Assembly (NCBI RefSeq): GCF_013348805.1
Contig: NZ_CP054690.1
Coordinates: 1,054,001-1,118,000 of the forward strand
Direction of reading: 5' to 3'
DNA length: 64,000 bases
Source of the DNA: Rhodococcus sp. W8901
Lineage (GTDB): Bacteria; Actinomycetota; Actinomycetes; Mycobacteriales; Mycobacteriaceae
Of the stretch, positions 25,723-34,707 are shown piece after piece. Below the pieces are notes generated by a model. The model worked only from the letters and a program-made list of their open reading frames with translations. It did not search any database and was not told the origin of the DNA. A program made the position numbers and the translations under genes. Positions within the stretch are counted from its first letter, which is position 1; each line of letters starts with the position of its first letter.

Positions 25723-27347
25723 CGGGTGCCGTCCCGTCGACCCGGCGTGTGCAGGGGAATCTCGACGACGAGCATTCCGGCCAGCGACGGCTCGGTGCGC
25801 AGACGGCCGCCGTGCCGGGCCACCACCTGCGCCACCAGCGCCAGGCCCAGTCCGCGTTGCATCGCCGGGCGGCCGTCGACCTGCTTGGTCGAGTATCCGC
25901 GGGTCATGGCTCGTGTCAGCGCGTCCGGATCCATCCCCGGCCCGCTGTCGGCGACGCGGATCACCAGGTTCGAATCCTCCTCCGCGACGGTCACTTCCAC
26001 CCACGGGGCGGTCTCGTCGGTCTCGGTCGAGCGGGCCGCGTCGATCGCGTTGTCGATCAGGTTCCCCACCACGGTCACCATCTCCAGCGGCGTCAGCATG
26101 GTCAGCGGACCCATGGCTGTGTCCTCGGTGACCGTCAGTTCCACACCCTGCTGCGCGGCCTCGGTGACTTTCCCCAGCAGCAGCGCCGCCAGCGCCGGTT
26201 CGTGCACCGCCGCGATGAGCCGGTCGATCAGCTGCTGCGACGTCGCCAACTCGGCCGTGGTGAACGCGACCGCCTCGTCGTGGTGGCCCAGCTCCACCAT
26301 CGTCACGATCGTGTGCAGCCGGTTCGCGTACTCGTGGGCCTGGGCGCGAAGGGACTCGGCGACGCTGCGTGTCGAGTCCAGCTCACCCAGCGCGTTCTGC
26401 AGGTCGGTGTGGTCGCGCAGGGTCACGACCGTGCCGATGCGTCTGCCGTCCCACAGCACGGGTGCCCGTCCCACCACCAGGATGCGGTCGGCGGTCACGT
26501 GCACCTCGTCGTGTTCCTCGTCGGCGTCCGGTCCGATGCGGCGGAGGGTCTCGGGCAGTTGGTCGACGGTGATCGGACCGTCCGGCAGCCACAGCAGCCG
26601 GCGGGCCTCGTCGTTGACGACGTCCACGCGAACCCTCCCGTCGCGGTCCCGTCCGAACACGATCAGCCCCTCGCCGATCGAGCGGAGCACCGCGTCGTGA
26701 TGCTCGTACATCCGGCGCAACTGGTCGGGGTCCAGGCCCAGGGTCTGTCGTCGGATCCGGTTGCTGACCAGGGTCGCGCCGATCGCGGCGATCCCGACGG
26801 CGATCGCGGAGATCCTCAGCAGCGACGGCAGGCTGTTCGCGAACTGCTGGCCGATCCGCTCGCGGGTGACACCCACGGAGACAAGACCGACGATCTCGTC
26901 GCCGTCGCGGACCGGGGTCACCGCGCGAATCGACGGGCCGAGCGACCCCGTATAAGTCTCGGTGAACGTCTCCCCGGCCAGTGCGCGATCGATGTGACCC
27001 CCGAAACGTTGCCCGATCAGTGTCGGATCGGGGTGGGTGTACCGGGTGCCGTCCGGTGCCATCACCACGATGAAGTCGGTGTCCGTCGCCGCCCGGATGC
27101 GTTCGGCCTCGGGCTGCAGCAGTGCGGTGGGATCCGGACTGCGCAGCGCCGCGATCGTCGACGCCGACAACGCGTAGGTCTCTGCGATACCGGTCACCTC
27201 CCGACGGCTGGCGTCGTCGGAATCACGTCGCTCGTCGAGTGCGATGAGCACCGAGAGCGCGGCAATGACCAGCGTCAACACGACGAGCTGCAAGATCAGC
27301 AGTCGCGTCGCGACGCTCATGGGCTTGCGGGTCACGCCCCGGCGCAC
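25719..27347 (-). CDS. CitA/DcuS-type sensor histidine kinase
   Basis: A 542-residue membrane kinase. Two membrane helices (about residues 13-36 and 178-197) flank an extracellular PAS-like sensor with FIVVMAPDGTRYTHPDP and IGQRF, the dicarboxylate-binding type. A cytoplasmic PAS domain leads to the phospho-acceptor histidine in RAQAHEYANRLHTIV and an ATPase domain with GNLIDNAIDAA, DSGPGM and RGLGLALV. GTG 27347 follows GAGAGGACC. It pairs with the overlapping response regulator and lies divergent from the symporter gene, so external C4-dicarboxylates or citrate are the likely signal. Confidence 0.9.
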   Translation of the reverse strand: MRRGVTRKPMSVATRLLILQLVVLTLVIAALSVLIALDERRDSDDASRREVTGIAETYALSASTIAALRSPDPTALLQPEAERIRAATDTDFIVVMAPDGTRYTHPDPTLIGQRFGGHIDRALAGETFTETYTGSLGPSIRAVTPVRDGDEIVGLVSVGVTRERIGQQFANSLPSLLRISAIAVGIAAIGATLVSNRIRRQTLGLDPDQLRRMYEHHDAVLRSIGEGLIVFGRDRDGRVRVDVVNDEARRLLWLPDGPITVDQLPETLRRIGPDADEEHDEVHVTADRILVVGRAPVLWDGRRIGTVVTLRDHTDLQNALGELDSTRSVAESLRAQAHEYANRLHTIVTMVELGHHDEAVAFTTAELATSQQLIDRLIAAVHEPALAALLLGKVTEAAQQGVELTVTEDTAMGPLTMLTPLEMVTVVGNLIDNAIDAARSTETDETAPWVEVTVAEEDSNLVIRVADSGPGMDPDALTRAMTRGYSTKQVDGRPAMQRGLGLALVAQVVARHGGRLRTEPSLAGMLVVEIPLHTPGRRDGTR

Positions 27348-27407
27348 CTCGGTCCTCTCGTGAAACTAATGAACACAACCTTCACCGGTGCTCGGATCGG
27401 TACCAAC

Positions 27408-27460
27408 ATTCTCTGACGAGTCGACGTGACCCCGATCACCTGTATCGACTCGTCGAGAAT
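27408..27460. promoter_or_regulatory. Inverted repeat upstream of the dicarboxylate symporter gene
   Basis: Left arm ATTCTCTGACGAGTCGA (27408-27424) and right arm TCGACTCGTCGAGAAT (27445-27460) are perfect complements apart from one bulged T; inside is a smaller GTGA-N6-TCAC repeat. It ends 23 bp before the ATG. It may be the response-regulator operator or a 5'-leader hairpin; the sequence cannot decide. Confidence 0.6.
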
Positions 27461-27483
27461 CCACCCGATCAAGAGGACACCCG

Positions 27484-28914
27484 ATGAGCACGAGTGCAAC
27501 AGGGAGACCCGGCGCAGCGCAACCCGCCCGGGACAAGAAGTCACGTGACCGCACCCACTGGCTGTACGCCGGTGTCGTCGTCGCGGTTATCGCCGGCATC
27601 CTCGTCGGCTGGCTGGCACCCGAGGCGGGCAAGTCTCTCGGCGTGCTCGGCACGATGTTCGTGAGCCTGATCAAGATGATGATCAGCCCCGTCATCTTCT
27701 GCACCATCGTCCTTGGCATCGGGTCGGTGCGTGCGGCCGCGAGTGTCGGCAAGGTCGGCGGTCTCGCGCTCGCGTACTTCATCGGTATGTCCACCGTCGC
27801 CCTCGGGATCGGCTTGGTGGTCGGCAACCTGCTCAGCCCCGGCAGCGGCCTCGACATCACCGCCACCGCGAACACCGGTGCGGCCCTCGCCGAGAAGGCT
27901 CATGCGTCCGGCGGCACGATGGACTTCGTCGCGTCGGTCATCCCGACGTCGTTGCTGTCGTCGCTCACCGAGGGCAGCGTCCTGCAGACCTTGTTCGTCG
28001 CGCTGCTCGTCGGGTTCGGCGTGCAGGCGATGGGCAAGCAGGGCGCGCCGATCCTGCGCGGCGTCGGCCACGTGCAGAAGCTCGTGTTCAAGATCCTGTC
28101 CATGATCCTGTGGCTCGCGCCGATCGGTGCGTTCGGTGCGATCGCGAACGTCGTGGGGCAGACCGGACTCGGCGCCGTCGTCCAACTCGGCGCGCTCATG
28201 CTCGGCTTCTACCTGACGTGCCTGATCTTCGTCTTCGGCGTGCTCGGCAGCATCCTGCGCGCCGTCGCCGGGGTCTCGATCTTCAAGCTCGTGCGCTACC
28301 TGGCGCGGGAGTACCTGCTGATCTTCGCGACCTCGTCGTCGGAATCGGCCCTGCCGCGGCTCATCGCGAAGATGGAACACATCGGCGTCGAGCGCACCAC
28401 CGTCGGTGTCGTCGTGCCCACCGGCTACTCGTTCAACCTCGACGGGACCGCGATCTATCTGACGATGGCGTCGATCTTCATCGCCGACGCGATGGGGAAG
28501 CCGCTGTCGCTGACCGAGCAGCTCTCGCTGCTGGTTTTCATGATCATCGCATCGAAGGGCGCCGCCGGAGTGAGCGGTGCGGGACTGGCGACCCTCGCCG
28601 GCGGCCTGCAGAGCCACCGCCCCGAACTGCTCGACGGCGTCGGCCTGATCGTCGGCATCGACCGGTTCATGTCCGAGGCCCGCGCGGTCACCAACTTCTC
28701 CGGCAACGCCGTCGCGACGCTGCTGGTCGGCACGTGGACCAAGTCCGTCGACACCGATCGGGTCCGGGCCGTCCTGGCGGGTGAGCTGCCGTTCGACGAG
28801 GACAGCATGGTCGACGACGATGGGCCCGACGAGCCGCAGTCGGCTCCGGTGGAGGGGCAGGTGCATTCCACGCCGATACCCGCTCCCGACAAGCGAGAGT
28901 TGGCGAGCGCCTGA
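27484..28914 (+). CDS. Cation:dicarboxylate symporter (DctA/GltP family)
   Basis: A 476-residue transporter of the DAACS family. Hallmarks are the serine-rich loop ATSSSESALPRLIAKME, the VVPTGYSFNLDGTAIYLT motif that binds cation and substrate, and the AGVSGAGLATLAGGL hairpin. About eight helices plus two re-entrant loops are expected. It imports C4-dicarboxylates or acidic amino acids with sodium or protons; the CitAB-type two-component system transcribed away from it favours dicarboxylates. AAGAGGA gives the ribosome site. The long acidic C-terminal tail is cytoplasmic and of unknown use. Confidence 0.88.
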   Translation: MSTSATGRPGAAQPARDKKSRDRTHWLYAGVVVAVIAGILVGWLAPEAGKSLGVLGTMFVSLIKMMISPVIFCTIVLGIGSVRAAASVGKVGGLALAYFIGMSTVALGIGLVVGNLLSPGSGLDITATANTGAALAEKAHASGGTMDFVASVIPTSLLSSLTEGSVLQTLFVALLVGFGVQAMGKQGAPILRGVGHVQKLVFKILSMILWLAPIGAFGAIANVVGQTGLGAVVQLGALMLGFYLTCLIFVFGVLGSILRAVAGVSIFKLVRYLAREYLLIFATSSSESALPRLIAKMEHIGVERTTVGVVVPTGYSFNLDGTAIYLTMASIFIADAMGKPLSLTEQLSLLVFMIIASKGAAGVSGAGLATLAGGLQSHRPELLDGVGLIVGIDRFMSEARAVTNFSGNAVATLLVGTWTKSVDTDRVRAVLAGELPFDEDSMVDDDGPDEPQSAPVEGQVHSTPIPAPDKRELASA

Positions 28915-29000
28915 TGTTCGTGGGACGGATGGCATTTCCGACGCAGGGTGCCCGCGCGTGGCCGAAGCACGAGTCCGAGGCCTTCGCTAGGTTGGTGCAC

Positions 29001-29495
29001 ATGACGAGCCCCCTGCAGAACATCACGATCAACACCCTCGGTGGTGTGCCGACCAGCCTCGGTGAGTACGGCGGCCGCGCGGTCCTCCTGGTGAACGTGG
29101 CCTCCAAGTGCGGCCTGACCCCGCAGTACACGGCCCTCGAGAAGCTGGCCTCGGGGTACGCGGAGCGCGGCCTCACCGTGATCGGCGTGCCGTGCAACCA
29201 GTTCATGGGCCAGGAGCCGGGCACGCCGGAGGAGATCGCGAGCTTCTGCTCCACCACCTACGGCGTCACCTTCCCGCTGACGGAGAAGATCGAGGTCAAC
29301 GGCGACAACCGGCACCCGCTGTACGCCGAGCTCACCCAGGCCGCGGACGCCGACGGCGAGGCCGGCGACATCCAGTGGAACTTCGAGAAGTTCCTGATCG
29401 CCCCCGACGGCACCGTCGCCAACCGGTTCCGTCCGCGCACCGAGCCCGACGCCCCCGAGGTGATCGCGGCGATCGAGGCCGTGCTGCCCCGCTAG
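29001..29495 (+). CDS. Glutathione-peroxidase-family thiol peroxidase
   Basis: A 164-residue protein with the Gpx tetrad: Cys37 in NVASKCGLTPQY, Gln and Asn around GVPCNQFMGQEPG and Trp in IQWNFEKFL. It carries cysteine rather than selenocysteine, and actinobacteria lack glutathione, so it probably reduces peroxides with thioredoxin or mycothiol partners. ATG 29001 is preferred to the upstream in-frame start at 28914: TAGGTT at 28988-28993 lies seven bases before it and there is no Shine-Dalgarno, suggesting a leaderless message. Confidence 0.9.
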   Translation: MTSPLQNITINTLGGVPTSLGEYGGRAVLLVNVASKCGLTPQYTALEKLASGYAERGLTVIGVPCNQFMGQEPGTPEEIASFCSTTYGVTFPLTEKIEVNGDNRHPLYAELTQAADADGEAGDIQWNFEKFLIAPDGTVANRFRPRTEPDAPEVIAAIEAVLPR

Positions 29496-29517
29496 GTCTG
29501 TCCCCCTCAGGACACCC

Positions 29518-29568
29518 GACGGCGCCCACACGCACATTCGACCACCGAATGTGTGCGTGGGCGCCGTC
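29518..29568. terminator. Long hairpin after the glutathione peroxidase gene
   Basis: Two 23-base arms (29518-29540 and 29546-29568) pair with one A-C mismatch and one G-U pair around a five-base loop. It starts 22 bases after the Gpx stop and is a probable factor-independent terminator, though without a T-run. Confidence 0.75.
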
Positions 29569-29600
29569 CGGCGTTCACCTGCAGCTGCCACCCTCGATGC

Positions 29601-30305
29601 ATGACCGGACAGGTGATCGTGTCGGTGTCGGGGATCAGGGACGAGACGCTCGACGTCGTCGCCGAGTTCGCGGCGGAACTGGACCGCAGATCCGTGCCGC
29701 TGTCGCTGCTGGTCGCGCCGCGGCTCAAGGACAAGTACCGACTGGTCTCGGACTCGCTCACGCAGGAATGGCTTCGCGGCCGGCGCGACCGTGGTGACGC
29801 GATCGTCCTGCACGGCTACGACCAGGCCGCCACCAAACGCCGGCGGGCCGAATTCGCGCTGCTGCCCGAGCACGAGGCACGGCTGCGGTTGCTGGCCGCG
29901 GATCGGGTGCTCGAGGAGGTGGGGCTGCGGACGCGGTTGTTCGCGGCGCCGCGCTGGGTGGCCTCGCCCGGTGCCGTCGCGGTCCTGCCGACCAACGGTT
30001 TCCGGCTGCTCGCCGGGATGAGCGCGGTCCGAGACCTCGCGAACGGGACCAGCGTGCGCAGCCACGTGATCGGTCTCGGCGACGGCTTCCGCGCCGAGCC
30101 GTGGCGGTGCCGCGCCATGGTGCTCGGCGCGTCCCGCGGCGCCCGGCGGGGACGCCTCGTCCGGCTGGCGGTCTCCGCGAAGCAGTTGGGCAAGGTCGGG
30201 CCCCGGCAGGCCGTGCTGGACGCCGTCGACCTGTCGTTGCACCACGGCGCCCGGCCGGACGTGTACCGCTGGCCGCTGCGCGAGGGCGTGCGCGAGGTGG
30301 CGTGA
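29601..30305 (+). CDS. DUF2334-family (polysaccharide-deacetylase-like) protein
   Basis: A 234-residue protein resembling the DUF2334 branch of the NodB-like deacetylase fold. Visible features are VSVSGIRDET at the N-terminus (first acidic residues of the fold), RGDAIVLHGYDQ with the conserved HG-Y step, FAAPRWVASPGA and a late YRWPLREGV. No signal peptide is seen, so a cytoplasmic location is likely. The substrate is unknown. ATG 29601 is the first start downstream of the terminator hairpin; a start at 29553 would lie within it. The gene converges on the esterase gene with a 4-bp gap. Confidence 0.7.
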   Translation: MTGQVIVSVSGIRDETLDVVAEFAAELDRRSVPLSLLVAPRLKDKYRLVSDSLTQEWLRGRRDRGDAIVLHGYDQAATKRRRAEFALLPEHEARLRLLAADRVLEEVGLRTRLFAAPRWVASPGAVAVLPTNGFRLLAGMSAVRDLANGTSVRSHVIGLGDGFRAEPWRCRAMVLGASRGARRGRLVRLAVSAKQLGKVGPRQAVLDAVDLSLHHGARPDVYRWPLREGVREVA

Positions 30306-30309
30306 GGCG

Positions 30310-31353
30310 TCAGATCCCCATCGACCGGGCGATCATCGGCCAGTTGTTGTGGAGGTCGTCCTGCCAGTACCCCCACGAGTGGGTGCCGCCCGGCTTGAAA
30401 TCGAACGTGGCCGGGATGTTCAACTGCGCGAGACGATTCGCGAGGTTGTGGGTGCAGTAGTTGGTGGCCGCCTCGATCACACCACCGACGATCATCTGGT
30501 TGGCCAGTGCGATCGGCCGGCCGTCGATGCCGGGCCCGTCCAACGTCTCGTGGTGGCCGGGCAGTCCGGAGCCGGTGGTGATGTAGAGCTCGGTTCCGCG
30601 CAGACCTTCGGCGTTGACGACGGGATCGTTGTCGATCCACCCCTGCCCGTCGAGGGGGCCCCACATGTTGGTGATGTCGACGCCGCCGCGCACGCCGGTG
30701 ACCACCTTGATGGCGTTCTGGCCCGCCCAAGTGCTGGTCTCGGCGCAGCCGCTGTACGAGCCGACGCTCTTGTAGAAGCCGGGCTTGGCGATCGCGTAGT
30801 TGAGCACCGAGGTCGCGGTCATCGAGATCGCGGCGATCGACTGCACCCGGTTGGTGTCGAAGGCCTCGTCGATGACCGGCGGCAGTTCCTCGAGCATGAA
30901 GGTCTGCCACTTCTGGCGACCGAGTTTCGGATCGTCCTTCACCCAGTCGGTGTAGTAGCTGAACGCACCCTCGAGTGGGGTGACGACGTTGACGTTCTTG
31001 TCCTCGAAGAAGTTCATGACATCGGTCTGCCGCTGCCAGGTGGCCCGGTCCTCACCGCCGCCGGTGCCGTTGACGAGGTAGAGCGTCGGGCGCGGCTGAC
31101 TGGTGTCGGCGGGGAGGATGACCTCGAGTGGGATGTTGCGATCCATCGCAGCCGAGTACACCGAGATGGTGACCTTGCGGTCGGAGTTCTTCGTGGTGCT
31201 CACCAGGTAGGGAGCCGAGACGTCCGATGCGGCTGCGGTCTTGACCGAGGTGTCGCCACCGGCGGACGCCGTCGCCGGTACCGCAAGCAGTGAAGCGGAC
31301 ACGACCGCCGCGGCGGCCAGGACGCGGGCGCATCCGAGCGTCGAAGTCCCCAT
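30310..31353 (-). CDS. Secreted esterase / trehalose mycolyltransferase-like protein
   Basis: A 347-residue exported alpha/beta hydrolase of the antigen 85 (esterase D) family. A signal peptide with an alanine-rich core ends near ATASAGG (about residue 32). The nucleophile elbow reads AAISMTATS instead of the usual GxSM, and the histidine lies in GGTHSWGYW. Antigen 85 proteins move mycolic acids onto trehalose and arabinogalactan outside the membrane, so the gene is a marker of a mycolate-containing host. ATG 31353 follows GGGGAGGAAA. Whether this member is a true mycolyltransferase or another esterase is open. Confidence 0.82.
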   Translation of the reverse strand: MGTSTLGCARVLAAAAVVSASLLAVPATASAGGDTSVKTAAASDVSAPYLVSTTKNSDRKVTISVYSAAMDRNIPLEVILPADTSQPRPTLYLVNGTGGGEDRATWQRQTDVMNFFEDKNVNVVTPLEGAFSYYTDWVKDDPKLGRQKWQTFMLEELPPVIDEAFDTNRVQSIAAISMTATSVLNYAIAKPGFYKSVGSYSGCAETSTWAGQNAIKVVTGVRGGVDITNMWGPLDGQGWIDNDPVVNAEGLRGTELYITTGSGLPGHHETLDGPGIDGRPIALANQMIVGGVIEAATNYCTHNLANRLAQLNIPATFDFKPGGTHSWGYWQDDLHNNWPMIARSMGI

Positions 31354-31476
31354 GCGAATTTCCTCCCCTGAGAGCCGAATTCGCCGTGCATCACGAAAGT
31401 GCCCACGGCCGGTAGTCCACCGAGATGCCGAACGTCCCCCTGAGCGCGGCATTCGTGCAGCACAGTACCGACGGAC

Positions 31477-31528
31477 AAGCCCCGGGTGTCCCGATCGGAG
31501 ATACCGGTTCGAGATTCACCCGGGGCTT
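31477..31528 (-). terminator. Hairpin after the MBL-fold gene
   Basis: AAGCCCCGGGTG (31477-31488) and CACCCGGGGCTT (31517-31528) form a perfect 12-bp stem, 21 bases beyond the stop of the minus-strand MBL-fold gene. It probably separates that gene from the esterase gene downstream. Confidence 0.65.
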
Positions 31529-31549
31529 CACACCATGGCGACCGACGCC

Positions 31550-32197
31550 TCAGGACACCTCGACGCTCGACTCCTCGGGCAGGACGCGGAATTCGGTTCC
31601 GCCCGGGCCCATTTCGGTGAGCCGCCCGTAGTAGATGCCGCGGGCCTCCTTCGCGATCACACCCTGATGGATCGGGACCGCGACCCGCGGGTGCACCGCG
31701 CGCAGGTAGTCGACGGACTCGGAGATCTTGAGCCACGGCGCCGCCGCCGGCACCGCGAGAACGTCGACCTTCTGCTCGGGGACGAACAGCGAGTCGCCCG
31801 GGTGCATCAGCTTGGCCGGGTTCTCGGCGTCGCCGAGCAGGTACGCGGTGTTGTCGATCAACGGGATCTCCGGGTGGATCACCGCGTGGGTGCCACCGGT
31901 GCCGGTGACCTGCACCTCGCCGACGTTGAACACGTCGCCGGGATACACCGCGGTCCACGCCTCGCCCAGCAGCGCCGTCGTCTGCGGGTCGGCGTACAGC
32001 CCGGCGCCGGGATTCGCGTCGACCAGCGCGGGCAGCCGCGCCGGGTCGGCGTGATCGGGATGCTGATGGGTGATCAGGATGGCGTCGAGGCCCGTGATCC
32101 CTTCGAATCCATGCGAGAAGTTGCCCGGATCGAACAGGATCTTCGCGCCGTCGAGCTCCACCAGGACACAGGAATGGCCGAAGTGCGTCAGTCGCAT
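31550..32197 (-). CDS. MBL-fold metal-dependent hydrolase (UlaG-like)
   Basis: A 215-residue metallo-beta-lactamase-fold protein. The metal site is visible as FGHSCVLVEL, LFDPGNF, THQHPDHAD and a late PIHQG. The size and the order of strands match the small UlaG-like lactonase/hydrolase group. Cytoplasmic; the substrate cannot be predicted. The start at MRLTHFGH is preferred to the in-frame codon seven residues earlier because the first beta strand begins there. Confidence 0.85.
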   Translation of the reverse strand: MRLTHFGHSCVLVELDGAKILFDPGNFSHGFEGITGLDAILITHQHPDHADPARLPALVDANPGAGLYADPQTTALLGEAWTAVYPGDVFNVGEVQVTGTGGTHAVIHPEIPLIDNTAYLLGDAENPAKLMHPGDSLFVPEQKVDVLAVPAAAPWLKISESVDYLRAVHPRVAVPIHQGVIAKEARGIYYGRLTEMGPGGTEFRVLPEESSVEVS

Positions 32198-32338
32198 GAG
32201 ACGAGTATGCGGGATCACACCGGGCAGCGGGGTGGCGTCCGACGTTCACTCGATGCGGAGTCGCACGGGGCAGCCCGGTAAACTCCTGGATGCCCGGTGC
32301 GATCCCGGGCGCAAACCAGCCATAGCGAGGAGCAGCAC

Positions 32339-32575
32339 GTGGCCCGTGTCGTTGTCGATGTCATGCCCAAGGCCGAAATTCTCGACCCGCAGGGGCAGGC
32401 CATTGTCGGGGCCCTGTCCCGACTCGGTCATGCCGGTGTGTCGGATGTTCGCCAGGGTAAGCGTTTCGAGCTCGAGGTCGACGACACCGTCAGCGACGAC
32501 GAGCTCGCCAAGATCGCCGAGTCGCTGCTGGCGAACACGGTGATCGAGGACTGGAAGGTCACGCGAGTCCAGTGA
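32339..32575 (+). CDS. purS: FGAM synthase small subunit PurS
   Basis: A 78-residue PurS protein ([20 protein letters not shown] .. [11 protein letters not shown]). PurS dimers bridge PurQ and PurL in the three-part phosphoribosylformylglycinamidine synthase of purine synthesis. GTG 32339 follows GAGGAG. It overlaps purQ by four bases (GTGA), so the two are coupled; purL is encoded 13 kb away in this window. Confidence 0.95.
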   Translation: MARVVVDVMPKAEILDPQGQAIVGALSRLGHAGVSDVRQGKRFELEVDDTVSDDELAKIAESLLANTVIEDWKVTRVQ

Positions 32576-33249
32576 GCGCGCGCATCGGAGTCATCACCTT
32601 CCCGGGCACGCTCGACGACGTCGACGCCGCCCGCGCAGTCCGCCTCGCCGGTGGCGAGGCCGTCAGCCTGTGGCACGGCGACGCCGACCTCAAGGGTGTC
32701 GACGCGGTCATCGTTCCTGGTGGCTTCTCCTACGGCGACTACCTGCGCTGCGGTGCCATCGCGCGCTTCGCGCCCGTCATGGGCGAGGTCGTCAAGGCTG
32801 CGGACGGCGGCATGCCGGTCCTCGGCATCTGCAACGGCTTCCAGGTGCTGTGCGAGGCGGGTCTCCTGCCGGGCGCACTGACCCGGAACGCGGGCCTGCA
32901 CTTCATCTGCCGCGACCAGTGGCTCAAGGTCGAGTCCAACTCGACGGCGTGGTCGTCCCGCTACGAGGTCGGCGCCGAGATCCTCGTGCCGCTCAAGTCC
33001 GGTGAGGGCCGCTACCAGGCGTCCGAGCAGGTGCTCGACGAGCTCGAGAGCGAGGGCCGCGTCGTGTTCCGCTACGCCGGCGACAACCCGAACGGTTCGC
33101 AGCGCGGCATCGCCGGCATCGCATCGGCCAACGGTCGCGTCGTCGGCCTCATGCCGCACCCCGAGCACGCCACCGAGTCGCTGACCGGCCCGAGCGACGA
33201 CGGCCTGGGCATGTTCTACTCCGCGCTCGAGAGCGTGCTGACGGCCTGA
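32572..33249 (+). CDS. purQ: FGAM synthase glutaminase subunit PurQ
   Basis: A 225-residue class I glutamine amidotransferase. The nucleophile is in [11 protein letters not shown], the oxyanion region in [14 protein letters not shown] and the His-Glu pair in [10 protein letters not shown]. It releases ammonia from glutamine for PurL. The GTG start overlaps the purS stop. A strong hairpin ends the transcript. Confidence 0.96.
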   Translation: MSARIGVITFPGTLDDVDAARAVRLAGGEAVSLWHGDADLKGVDAVIVPGGFSYGDYLRCGAIARFAPVMGEVVKAADGGMPVLGICNGFQVLCEAGLLPGALTRNAGLHFICRDQWLKVESNSTAWSSRYEVGAEILVPLKSGEGRYQASEQVLDELESEGRVVFRYAGDNPNGSQRGIAGIASANGRVVGLMPHPEHATESLTGPSDDGLGMFYSALESVLTA

Positions 33250-33270
33250 GCCGCCGACTTATCGAGACCT

Positions 33271-33313
33271 GAAGGGACCCTTCGGCCGCTGCGAGCGGAC
33301 GAAGGGTCCCTTC
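33271..33313 (+). terminator. Terminator hairpin after purQ
   Basis: A perfect 14-bp stem (GAAGGGACCCTTCG with its complement) encloses a second small stem (CCGCT/AGCGG). It begins 22 bases after the purQ stop. Confidence 0.8.
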
Positions 33314-33365
33314 GTCTGTGCGGAAGTGGGTACGCGAGTCGACCTGGTTCGCTAGCGTCCCGCGC

Positions 33366-34442
33366 ATGATCACCACTGTCGTATGGGGCACCGGCAACGT
33401 CGGCCGCGCGGCGATCCGCGCGGTGCACGCCAACCCGCATCTGGAACTGTCCGCGGTCGTCGTGCACAACCCCGACAAGGTGGGACGCGACGCCGGCGAG
33501 TTGGGCGACGTCGGCGAGCAGCTCGGTGTCGCCGCGACCGCCGACATCGACGACGTGCTCGCGACTCGCCCCGGCGCGGTCGTCTACGCGGCATCCGGCG
33601 AGGTCCGGCCCGACGACGCACTCGCCGACATCGTCCGCGCGCTGCGCACCGGTGCGGTGGTGGTGACGCCGTCGCTGTACGCGCTCTACGACCACCGCAG
33701 CGCGCCGCCCGAGCTCCGTGACCCCGTGCTCGAGGCGATCCGGCTCGGCGGCGGGTCGCTGTTCGTCTCCGGGGTGGACCCGGGCTGGGGCAACGACGTG
33801 CTGCCGCTGCTGATCAGCGGGCTCGGTTCCACCGTGGATGTGATCCGCTGCCAGGAGATCTTCGACTACGCGGACTACGACCAGCCCGACTCGGTGCGCT
33901 ACCTCGTCGGGATGGGCCAGCCGATGGACTACGAGCCGCCGATGATCGCGCCGACCGTCCCGACGATGGTGTGGGGCGGCCAGATCCGGCTGATGGCGCG
34001 GGCGCTCGGGCTCGAACTCGACAAGGTGGGCGAGACCGTCGAACGGCGCGCCCTCGAAACGGACGTCACGACCACGTCGATGGGGGACTTCTCCGCGGGC
34101 ACCCAGGGCGCTCTGCGGTTCGAGGTGCAGGGCATCGTCGCCGGCATCCCGCGGATCATCGTCGAGCACGTCACCCGGATCCACCCGTCGTGCGCCCCGG
34201 ACTGGCCGACGCCACCCGACGGCGGCGCCGGCGCGCACCGTGTGATCGTCGAGGGGCGGCCGCGGATCGAGGTCACCGTCGAGGCCACGGACGAGGGCGG
34301 CAGCCGCGCGGCCGGTGGCAACGCCACCGCCGTCGGGCGCCTGGTCAACGCGATCGACTGGCTCGTCGCGGCCGAGCCCGGCCTGTACGACGCCCTCGAG
34401 GTTCCGCTCCGTCCGTCTCCGTCGATGCTGCCGCGCCGCTGA
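33366..34442 (+). CDS. DapB-like NAD(P)-dependent oxidoreductase
   Basis: A 358-residue protein with an N-terminal Rossmann domain (VVWGTGNVGRAAIRAV) like dihydrodipicolinate reductase and 2,4-diaminopentanoate dehydrogenase, and a C-terminal domain with FVSGVDPGWGNDVLPL. Similar actinobacterial proteins are mostly unstudied. It probably reduces or oxidises a small amino or oxo acid with a nicotinamide cofactor. ATG 33366 has no Shine-Dalgarno; TAGCGT at 33353-33358 lies seven bases before it, as in other likely leaderless genes here. It stands alone between a terminator and the CMD gene. Confidence 0.75.
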   Translation: MITTVVWGTGNVGRAAIRAVHANPHLELSAVVVHNPDKVGRDAGELGDVGEQLGVAATADIDDVLATRPGAVVYAASGEVRPDDALADIVRALRTGAVVVTPSLYALYDHRSAPPELRDPVLEAIRLGGGSLFVSGVDPGWGNDVLPLLISGLGSTVDVIRCQEIFDYADYDQPDSVRYLVGMGQPMDYEPPMIAPTVPTMVWGGQIRLMARALGLELDKVGETVERRALETDVTTTSMGDFSAGTQGALRFEVQGIVAGIPRIIVEHVTRIHPSCAPDWPTPPDGGAGAHRVIVEGRPRIEVTVEATDEGGSRAAGGNATAVGRLVNAIDWLVAAEPGLYDALEVPLRPSPSMLPRR

Positions 34443-34707
34443 CCCGCCCCAGATCCACAGCGGGAACGTCAGGATCGACAGGCCCCACACCCACATCGAC
34501 GCCCGCGGGTGGGACCGCATGTAGTGCACGACGGCCCGCAGGATCGCGCAGAACGCGAGCATGGAAAGTGCCGTCACCCGATCGGCCGTAGGGCCGTTGG
34601 TCCTCGTTCCGGCGGCGCCCGCCCGAATCCCGACGCAGTCCGGACTCGATTGCCGAGTGGTGAGAATCTGCACCACACGACGGCTTCGGCGGAGCACACT
34701 GGGCGCC

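Noticed and set aside
34440-34570. Hydrophobic minus-strand stretch reading like a small membrane protein (HPRASMWVWGLSILTFPLW)
   Set aside because: The frame has no stop until it has crossed the whole DapB-like gene, and no second helix or ribosome site is clear. A tiny convergent gene cannot be excluded but cannot be supported.
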